DNA of 64,000 bases, taken from positions 1 to 64,000 of the forward strand of contig NZ_JBHLUE010000032.1 of assembly GCF_042434095.1 (NCBI RefSeq), in the 5' to 3' direction. Positions within the stretch are counted from its first letter, which is position 1. Every line of letters starts with the position of its first letter. The position numbers and the translations under genes were made by a program. The notes under the pieces were generated by a model. It was not told the origin of the DNA and did not search any database. It saw only the letters and a list, made by a program, of their open reading frames with translations. This document shows, piece by piece, positions 58,715 through 64,000 of this stretch. This DNA comes from KBS50 sp042434095 (GTDB lineage: Bacteria > Actinomycetota > Actinomycetes > Mycobacteriales > Micromonosporaceae).

Positions 58715-59899
58715 TCAGCCCGCGGCGACGGGCGAGATCCGGCCGCGGGCGTCCAACCGGGCGCCGCTGCTCGGAAAGTCCCCGCTGCTCAGCTGCCGGA
58801 CCAGCGCCAGGCCCCGGCCGGCGGCGTCCGGCACCGGCCGGCCGGCCGAGTTCAGGTTGGTGGAGGTGAACGTGCCGCCGGCCCAGGCGCCGTCGGGCCG
58901 GAGGGAGACCTTCAGGATGCCCGCCAGCCCCAACCGGCCGTTCCGGGACAGCGTGCCGCTGCCGCCGGCGAAGTTGCCCAGGCTGTAGGCGATCAGCCGG
59001 TCCCGGTAGAACTCCATTCCCCGCAGCACGTGCGGCGAGTGCCCCACCACGAGGTCGGCGCCCGCGTCGATCACGGCGTGCGCGAACGCGATCGGGTCGC
59101 CGCGGTTCTCCCCCAGGTACATCTCGGTGCCCGGCCGCACATGGATCTTGTCGGCGCCCTCGGCCCCCATGTGTACCTGCACCACCACCAGGTCGGCGGC
59201 CTCGTCGGCCCGCCGCACCAGGTCGGCCGCCGCGCCGAGGTTCAGCGAGCTGTTGTTCCACGGGTACGGAGAGAAGCCGAGCACCGCCACCTTCACCCCG
59301 CCGGCGGTCACCACGGTGATCTCGCCGGGCGCCCCGGTGTGCTTGAGCCCGTGCTGGTCCAGCGTGGCGCTGGTGTTCCGGTAGCCCGTAGGGCCGAAGT
59401 CGTTCCCGTGGTTGTTGGCCTGGTTGAGCACCGTGAACCCGGCGTCGACCAGGTGCTGCGCGTAGCTGGGCGGCGCCCGGAACTGGTGACAGTCGTCGGA
59501 GCCGGCCCCACACTTCCCGGTGCCGGTGTCGTCGGTCAGCGGCTCCTCGAGGTTGCCCATCACGACGTCGGCGGCCAGCGCGGCGCGTACCGGGGCGAAG
59601 AAGCCCTTGCCCCCGCCGGCCGGCAGCCGGTCCGGAGCGTCCCCCATGATGATGTCGCCGGTGGCCGAGAGCGAGATCGTCCGGCCCGCCGGGGCCCCGG
59701 TCGGGCCGGGCGCTCCGGCGCCGGTCCGAGTCGGCGCCGGGGAGCCGCCGCCCTGGCCCGACTCCCACCGCGCTGCGCCGTCGTCCCCGCCGCCACACCC
59801 GGCCGCCACCGCGAGCAGCAGCCCGAGCAGGACGGCCGCCAGCGCCCGGCGGCGCGGGCGGGAGCTGGCGGGACGCGCGAAGGACGGGTACCTGGACAT
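58715..59899 (-). CDS. CapA-family (poly-gamma-glutamate synthesis-like) lipoprotein
   Basis: A 394-residue lipoprotein with lipobox AVAAGC (Cys about residue 35) and a Gly/Pro-rich linker. The metallophosphatase-like CapA domain has ISLSATGDIIMGD, VVMGNLEEPLTDD, FTVLNQANNHGNDFGPTG, VQVHMGAE and GADLVVGHSPHVLRGMEFYRDRLIAYSLGNF. All the Asp/Asn/His positions that define the family are present. The true activity is unclear; the family is tied to capsule polymer or cell-surface metabolism. ATG 59899 with TAGGG upstream. It stands apart from nth by 40 bases. Confidence 0.88.
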   Translation of the reverse strand: MSRYPSFARPASSRPRRRALAAVLLGLLLAVAAGCGGGDDGAARWESGQGGGSPAPTRTGAGAPGPTGAPAGRTISLSATGDIIMGDAPDRLPAGGGKGFFAPVRAALAADVVMGNLEEPLTDDTGTGKCGAGSDDCHQFRAPPSYAQHLVDAGFTVLNQANNHGNDFGPTGYRNTSATLDQHGLKHTGAPGEITVVTAGGVKVAVLGFSPYPWNNSSLNLGAAADLVRRADEAADLVVVQVHMGAEGADKIHVRPGTEMYLGENRGDPIAFAHAVIDAGADLVVGHSPHVLRGMEFYRDRLIAYSLGNFAGGSGTLSRNGRLGLAGILKVSLRPDGAWAGGTFTSTNLNSAGRPVPDAAGRGLALVRQLSSGDFPSSGARLDARGRISPVAAG

Positions 59900-59910
59900 C
59901 GGCGCCGACC

Positions 59911-60699
59911 CTACCCGGGGAGGCGGGACGGCCACAGGCCCGTTCCGCCGGATCGGGGCACAAACCGGTCGGACCACGGCACCGCCGCCGCCCGCCCGCC
60001 GTCGAGGACCGCCCGGCGTACGGCCCGGGCGAGCGGCGCGCCGTACCGGGACCGGGGACCGCCGTACGCCTCGACCGGGCCGGTCGGCGCGCACAGCACG
60101 GTCACCGCGTCGGTGGCGGTGCCGGTGGCCGGCAGCCCCAGCTCCCACAGCGCCTGGGCCTTTGCCTCGGTGGCGGTGGCCACGGCGTTCACCAGGGCGG
60201 CCGCCGACAGCCGCGCGGGCACCATGGCCACGATGTTCACCGTGCCGACGCGCGGGCCGGACCCGGCCGGTCCGCTCGACCCGACCGATCCAACCGCGCC
60301 GACCGACCCGCTCGACCCGACCGGCCGGGCCGCCTCGACCGGTCCGGCGGGGACGGCCTCGTCGGCGGCCCAGATCGGGGCGCCCAGCCCGACGGTGGCC
60401 CAGACCCGCACCCCGGCAGCCTCGGCGGGGACCACCTCGGCGACGTCCACCCCGGTCAGGTGCCCGACGCCCGGGCCCGACAGGTCGAGACCGGCGGCCA
60501 GCTCCATGAGGTGCCGGTCCGGGTCGTTCCGGTCGTACGACATCGGGACGGTCGCGTTCAGCACCCAGCCCCGTACGCCGATCCCGCCGCCGAGCGGCGC
60601 CGAGCTGATCGCCGGCAGCCCGGCCGGGGCCCGCCAGACCAGCAGGGGAACCTCGTGGCCGCCCTCGAAGCGGACGGTGAGCAGGGGATCGGACAGCAC
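59911..60699 (-). CDS. CbiZ-like adenosylcobinamide amidohydrolase
   Basis: A 262-residue protein of the CbiZ family, which removes the aminopropanol side chain of adenosylcobinamide during corrinoid salvage. Family features are ISSAPLGGGIGVRGWVLNATVPMSYDRNDPDRHL, GVRVWATVGLGAPIWAADE, TVNIVAMVPARLSAAALVNAVATATEAKAQAL and ATGTATDAVTVLC. A Gly/Ser/Val repeat insertion (about residues 127-147) splits the domain. GTG 60699 with AGGG eight bases upstream. No other cobalamin genes are nearby. Confidence 0.85.
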   Translation of the reverse strand: MLSDPLLTVRFEGGHEVPLLVWRAPAGLPAISSAPLGGGIGVRGWVLNATVPMSYDRNDPDRHLMELAAGLDLSGPGVGHLTGVDVAEVVPAEAAGVRVWATVGLGAPIWAADEAVPAGPVEAARPVGSSGSVGAVGSVGSSGPAGSGPRVGTVNIVAMVPARLSAAALVNAVATATEAKAQALWELGLPATGTATDAVTVLCAPTGPVEAYGGPRSRYGAPLARAVRRAVLDGGRAAAVPWSDRFVPRSGGTGLWPSRLPG

Positions 60700-60927
60700 G
60701 GACCGACCCTACGGGGCGGCGCGGCCCCGGCGGGAACCCGCCGGTTGGTCGACCGGGCCGGAAAGGGTGGATGATGGAGGCTGAGATCGACAAACGGGTT
60801 CGGTGGCCAGCCTCTATTCCCCGGGGTGCGCCTCCGAATACTGCTCACGTGCGCCTAGACTGGCGGCGCGCGGCGATCAACGGCCGACGAACCGGTCGAC
60901 GGACGGCACGTGCAGCGGAGGTGCGCG

Positions 60928-61605
60928 ATGGACGAGGTGTTGGCCCGCAGCGGGATCTTCCAGGGTGTCGACCCGGAGGCGGCCGAGGCGCTCGCCAAGG
61001 AGATGGAGACGATCGACGTCCGCAAGGGCGAGGTCGTCTTCAATGAGGGTGAGCCGGGCGACAGCCTCTACATCCTGCTGAGCGGAAAGATCAAGGTGGG
61101 CCGCCGGGCGGCCGACGGGCGGCAGAACCTCATCGCCGTGATGGGCCCGTCCGACATGGTGGGCGAGTTGTCGCTTTTCGACCCTGGCCCGCGCACCGCG
61201 ACGGCCACCGCCGTCACCGACACCCGCCTGGTCCGGCTGCGCAAGCAGGCCCTGCGGCCGTGGCTGAGCAACCGTCCCGAGATCGCCGAGCAGCTGCTCC
61301 GGGTGCTGGCCCGCAGGCTGCGCCGGACGAACGACTCGCTGGCCGACCTGATCTTCACGGACGTGCCGGGCCGGGTCGCCAAGAACCTGCTGCAGATGGC
61401 CGGCCGGTTCGGCACCAGGGACGGCGGCGTGCTCCGGGTGACCCACGACCTCACCCAGGAGGAGATCGCCCAGCTGGTCGGCGCGTCCCGGGAGACCGTG
61501 AACAAGGCGCTCGCCGACTTCGCCTCGCGCGGCTGGCTGCGCCTGGACGGCAAGAGCATCATCATCCTCGACCCGGAGCGGCTGGCCCGGCGCGCCCGCG
61601 TCTGA
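60928..61605 (+). CDS. crp: Crp/Fnr-family transcriptional regulator (actinobacterial Crp/GlxR type)
   Basis: A 225-residue regulator. The N-terminal cyclic-nucleotide-binding domain contains GEVVFNEGEPGDSLYILLSGKIKVGRRAADGRQNLIAVMGPSDMVGELSLFDPGPRTATATAV, with the GEL and RTA phosphate-cassette elements. The C-terminal winged helix has LTQEEIAQLVGASRETVNKALADFASRGWLRL. Length and sequence fit the Crp of mycobacteria and GlxR of corynebacteria, a global cAMP-responsive regulator. ATG 60928 has GGAGGT eight bases upstream. TAGACT at 60856-60861 could be its -10; no -35 is seen. Confidence 0.93.
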   Translation: MDEVLARSGIFQGVDPEAAEALAKEMETIDVRKGEVVFNEGEPGDSLYILLSGKIKVGRRAADGRQNLIAVMGPSDMVGELSLFDPGPRTATATAVTDTRLVRLRKQALRPWLSNRPEIAEQLLRVLARRLRRTNDSLADLIFTDVPGRVAKNLLQMAGRFGTRDGGVLRVTHDLTQEEIAQLVGASRETVNKALADFASRGWLRLDGKSIIILDPERLARRARV

Positions 61606-61635
61606 GCGACCCACCCGGTTCTCCAGCGGACGTAC

Positions 61636-61671
61636 GGGCCCCCACCATCGCCTCCGGCGCGGCGGGGGCCC
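61636..61671 (+). terminator. Hairpin after crp
   Basis: GGGCCCCC (61636-61643) pairs with GGGGGCCC (61664-61671) around a GC-rich 20-base loop, 31 bases past the crp stop. Confidence 0.6.
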
Positions 61672-61748
61672 TTCCGTACCCGGTCCGCCGTTCTGCCCTG
61701 AGCTAACCGGGCTGGACGCGGGTCCGGGCCGGTCGGCATGGTGGGCCG

Positions 61749-62492
61749 ATGCTGAACACCGTCGCCGTGCTCTCGGACATCCACGGGTCGCTCCCGGCGC
61801 TGGAGGCCGTGCTGGCCGAGCCCGACGTGGCCGCCGCCGACGCGATCGTGCTGACCGGGGACATCGCCTCCGGCCCGCAGCCGGTGGAGGTGCTCGACCT
61901 GCTCGTGGGGCTGGGCGAGCGGGCGCACTGGGTGAACGGCAACGGCGAACGCGAGCTGGTGGAGGCCCGCGCCGGGCGCGAGCCGGAATATCCCGAGTCG
62001 CGCTGGGCCGCCACCCAGCTCCGCGCCGACCAGGTCGCGCTGCTGGCCGCGCTCCCACCGACCGTCACGCTGCCGGTACGCGGGCTCGGCCCGGTGCTGT
62101 TCTGCCACGCCACCCCGCGGGACGACGAGGAGATGGTCCTCGTGGACAGCCGGCTGGAGCGCTGGACTGAGGTGCTCGCCGGCGTGCCCGACGAGGTCCG
62201 GACGGTGGTTTGCGGGCACACCCACATGCCGTTCGTCCGGCTGGTGGACCGGCGGTTGATCGTCAACCCGGGCAGCATCGGCATGCCGTACGGACCGGCC
62301 GGCGCGCCCTGGGCCCTGCTCGGGCCCGGCGTCCAGCTGCGACGCACCGAGTTCGACCTCGACGCCGCGTGCGCGCGGATCAGCGCGGAGTCCGGGTACG
62401 CGGGGGCAGCGGAGTGGGCCGACGAGTACGTCCGGGCCCGCCACAGCGACGTGGACGCCCTCACCGCCTTCGCCCCCCGCGACGGCCGCTGA
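61749..62492 (+). CDS. Metallophosphoesterase (YfcE/MJ0936-like)
   Basis: A 247-residue calcineurin-like phosphoesterase. Metal ligands are visible in order: AVLSDIHGSLPALEAVL, VLTGDIASGP, the GNGE variant of the GNHD motif (WVNGNGERELV), CHATPRDD, and VVCGHTHMPFVRLVDRRLIVNPGSIGMP. The Gly-Asn-Gly-Glu in place of Gly-Asn-His-Asp is common in this subfamily. Substrate unknown. ATG 61749 has GGTGGG upstream. Confidence 0.9.
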   Translation: MLNTVAVLSDIHGSLPALEAVLAEPDVAAADAIVLTGDIASGPQPVEVLDLLVGLGERAHWVNGNGERELVEARAGREPEYPESRWAATQLRADQVALLAALPPTVTLPVRGLGPVLFCHATPRDDEEMVLVDSRLERWTEVLAGVPDEVRTVVCGHTHMPFVRLVDRRLIVNPGSIGMPYGPAGAPWALLGPGVQLRRTEFDLDAACARISAESGYAGAAEWADEYVRARHSDVDALTAFAPRDGR

Positions 62493-62522
62493 CCCCCCAC
62501 CCCACCCACCCACCCGCTCCGT

Positions 62523-62592
62523 CGATCTTGCACTTTTGGCCCTGATAAACCGGTATTGAAGCCGCATAACGGGGCCCACAACTGCAAGATCG
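62523..62592. repeat. 70-bp imperfect palindromic intergenic element
   Basis: Perfect 10-bp ends, CGATCTTGCA (62523-62532) and TGCAAGATCG (62583-62592). The match continues inward with gaps through TGGCCC and GGGGCCCA around an AT-richer centre. It lies between the phosphoesterase and the TetR gene. It may act as a terminator, or be a dispersed REP/MITE-like repeat. Confidence 0.75.
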
Positions 62593-62655
62593 CGGGAGAG
62601 GAGGGCAGGAAAAAGCAGGCTTGACTGTTTCTTTCTCGGGCGGCACGCTGGGGCC

Positions 62656-63450
62656 GTGCCCCCCGCACCGACCCGCGAGCCGCAGCCTCCGACCCGCGTA
62701 CCGCAGCAGGAGCGCAGCCGCGCCACCCAGGCCCGACTCCTGCACGCCACGGTCGACGCCCTGGTGGAGCGCGGCTGGTCCGGCACCACCACGATCGAGG
62801 TGGCCGCCCGAGCCGGCGTGTCCCGCGGCGCCCAGCTGCACCACTACCCCACCAAGGCCGCGCTGGTGACGGCGGCCGTCCAGCACCTCGCCGAGCGGCG
62901 GGCCGCCGAGATCCGCACCGAGGCCGCCGCCCTCCCGCCCGGCCCCGATCGGCCGGGCCGGGTCGTCGACATGCTCACCACGCTCTTCACCGGCCCGCTC
63001 TTCGCGGCCGCCCTTGAGCTGTGGGTGGCCGCCCGCACGGATCCGGAGCTGCGCGCCGCGCTGGTCCCGCTCGAGGCCCGGGTGGGCCGCGAGATGCACC
63101 GGCTGACCGTCGAGCTGCTCGGCGCCGACGAGCGGGTTCCCGGCGTACGAGAGACCGTGCAGGCCACCCTCGACCTGCTGCGCGGGCTCGGCGTGGCCAA
63201 CCTGCTCACCGACGATTCGGCCCGGCGCCGGGCCCTGCTCGCGGTCTGGAAGCGCCAGCTCGGCGCCGCCCTGGCCAGCACCGCCGCCCCGACCGGCAGC
63301 GCGGCCCAGGCCAGGCCCGCCGACCAGGCCGACACCGCCAACCGGGCCAGGCCCACCGACCAGGCCGGCAGCGCCGACCGGGCCAGGACCGCCGACCAGG
63401 CCGCCACCGCCACCCGGGCCCGGACCGCCGACCCGCACCCCAACCGCTGA
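62656..63450 (+). CDS. TetR-family transcriptional regulator with repetitive C-terminal tail
   Basis: A 264-residue protein. The N-terminal DNA-binding helix-turn-helix is RLLHATVDALVERGWSGTTTIEVAARAGVSRGAQLHHYPTKAALVTAAVQHL, a clear TetR domain. The ligand-binding domain continues to about residue 215. The last ~48 residues are a 12-residue repeat (ARPADQADTANR and three variants), encoded by 36-bp units and unlike any TetR domain. GTG 62656 has only a weak ribosome site. It precedes the TIGR03084-like gene by 15 bases and probably regulates it or shares its transcript. The ligand is unknown. Confidence 0.88.
   Translation: MPPAPTREPQPPTRVPQQERSRATQARLLHATVDALVERGWSGTTTIEVAARAGVSRGAQLHHYPTKAALVTAAVQHLAERRAAEIRTEAAALPPGPDRPGRVVDMLTTLFTGPLFAAALELWVAARTDPELRAALVPLEARVGREMHRLTVELLGADERVPGVRETVQATLDLLRGLGVANLLTDDSARRRALLAVWKRQLGAALASTAAPTGSAAQARPADQADTANRARPTDQAGSADRARTADQAATATRARTADPHPNR
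63311..63432. repeat. 36-bp in-frame tandem repeat in the TetR gene
   Basis: CCAGGCCCGCCGACCAGG-type units at 63311, 63347 and 63383, with a partial copy at 63419; period 36 bp, encoding a 12-residue repeat. Confidence 0.9.
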
Positions 63451-63465
63451 AACCGAGAGGTGCCC

Positions 63466-64000
63466 ATGGTCGATCTGGAGTCCCTGCTGGCGGATCTGGC
63501 CGCCGAGTCCGCCGAGCTGGACGCGCTGGTGGCACCGCTGCCGGCCGCGGACTGGTCCCGCCCCACTCCGGCGCCGGGCTGGAGCATCGCGTACCAGATC
63601 GCCCACCTGGCCTGGACCGACCACGTGGCGCGGCTGGCGGCCACCGACCCGGACGCCTTTTTCGCCTCCATCTCCCGGGCGGCCACCGACCCGGACGGCT
63701 TCGTGGACCGCGGCGCCGAGGAGTTCCTGGCGCCGCCGCCCGAGCTGCTGGACCGGTGGCGGCGCGGACGCGCCGGGCTGGCCGAGGCGCTCGCGGCGGT
63801 GCCGGACGGCGAGCGGCTGCCCTGGTACGGCACCCGGATGTCCCCCGCGTCGATGGCCACGGCCCGGATCATGGAGACCTGGGCGCACGGCCAGGATGTG
63901 GCCGACGCGCTGGGCGTCATCCGGCAGCCCACCGGTCGGCTGCGACACGTCGCCCACCTGGGCACCCGTACCCTCGGGCACAGCTTCGCGGCGCACGGCC
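63466..64000 (+). CDS. TIGR03084-type metal-binding protein, mycothiol-dependent isomerase fold (partial)
   Basis: The first 178 residues of a protein that runs off the window. MVDLESLLADLAAESAELDALVAPL is followed by WSRPTPAPGWSIAYQIAHLAWTDHVARLA, the DinB/mycothiol maleylpyruvate isomerase N-terminal pattern with a metal-binding His. FFASISRAATDPDGFVDRGA and the second metal-site stretch IMETWAHGQDVADALG also fit the TIGR03084 family as I recall it. GAGAGG lies just upstream of ATG 63466, 15 bases after the TetR gene. The substrate is not known. Confidence 0.85.
   Translation, partial: MVDLESLLADLAAESAELDALVAPLPAADWSRPTPAPGWSIAYQIAHLAWTDHVARLAATDPDAFFASISRAATDPDGFVDRGAEEFLAPPPELLDRWRRGRAGLAEALAAVPDGERLPWYGTRMSPASMATARIMETWAHGQDVADALGVIRQPTGRLRHVAHLGTRTLGHSFAAHG

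Overview
The window is chromosomal DNA from a high-GC actinobacterium, most likely of the family Micromonosporaceae (Micromonospora-like). The support is GC-saturated third codon positions, lsr2, a type VII (ESX) secretion core with mycosin, a MarP-type protease, a DUF2342 metalloprotease, and an actinobacterial gene order that I recognise from memory: dacB - DUF2342 protease - tilS - hpt - ftsH - folE - folP - folB - folK - DUF3180 - DUF2520 - panC - panD - nadB - nadC - coaX - lysS - lsr2 - clpC. No rRNA, tRNA, CRISPR array, integrase or transposase was seen.

Layout. 0-5 kb: clpC (cut by the window edge), a 511-bp gap with DnaA-box-like sites, lsr2 and lysS, plus a methyltransferase. 5-12 kb: coaX, nadC, nadB, a septum-formation-type lipoprotein, panD, panC and a DUF2520 dehydrogenase; this is vitamin and cofactor supply (NAD, pantothenate/CoA). 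12-18.4 kb: a MidA/NDUFAF7-type methyltransferase beside a stand-alone nuoD homologue, then an osmoprotectant ABC transporter whose binding protein is circularly permuted. 18.4-23.3 kb: membrane proteins and the folate genes DUF3180-folK-folB-folP, joined by four-base stop/start overlaps.

23.3-37.3 kb is the accessory part. It is a block of type IV secretion-like genes (pilin-like and VirB3/PrgI-like membrane proteins, VirB4-type ATPase, VirB6/TrbL-like protein, VirB8-like protein, lysozyme + M23 wall hydrolase). Beside it lie an iteron-like repeat array, a proline-rich membrane protein with a rare-codon C-terminus, and an FtsK/SpoIIIE-like protein that has lost its ATPase motifs. The block sits between folE and folP, which are normally neighbours. 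The plus-strand genes are tightly coupled, twice through tiny bridging ORFs that overlap both neighbours by ATGA. An SOS-box-like sequence and a plausible promoter precede it. No relaxase or intact coupling ATPase is visible, so this is either a secretion/uptake machine, part of a larger mobile system, or a remnant.

37.3-47.4 kb: folE, ftsH, hpt, a gamma-glutamyltranspeptidase, tilS, the DUF2342 metalloprotease and dacB. 47.5-56.4 kb: ppa, then eccD divergent from eccC-mycP, and marP. 56.5-64 kb: CoA pyrophosphatase (Nudix), a TlpA-type thioredoxin lipoprotein and nth in one coupled operon; a CapA-like protein; a CbiZ-like amidohydrolase; a Crp-family regulator; a metallophosphoesterase; a TetR regulator; and the start of a TIGR03084-type protein.

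The window is rich in short tandem repeats (units of 18, 20/21, 22, 27, 31, 36 and 51 bp), both in genes, where the units are multiples of three, and between genes. Several intergenic palindromes look like dispersed genomic repeats.
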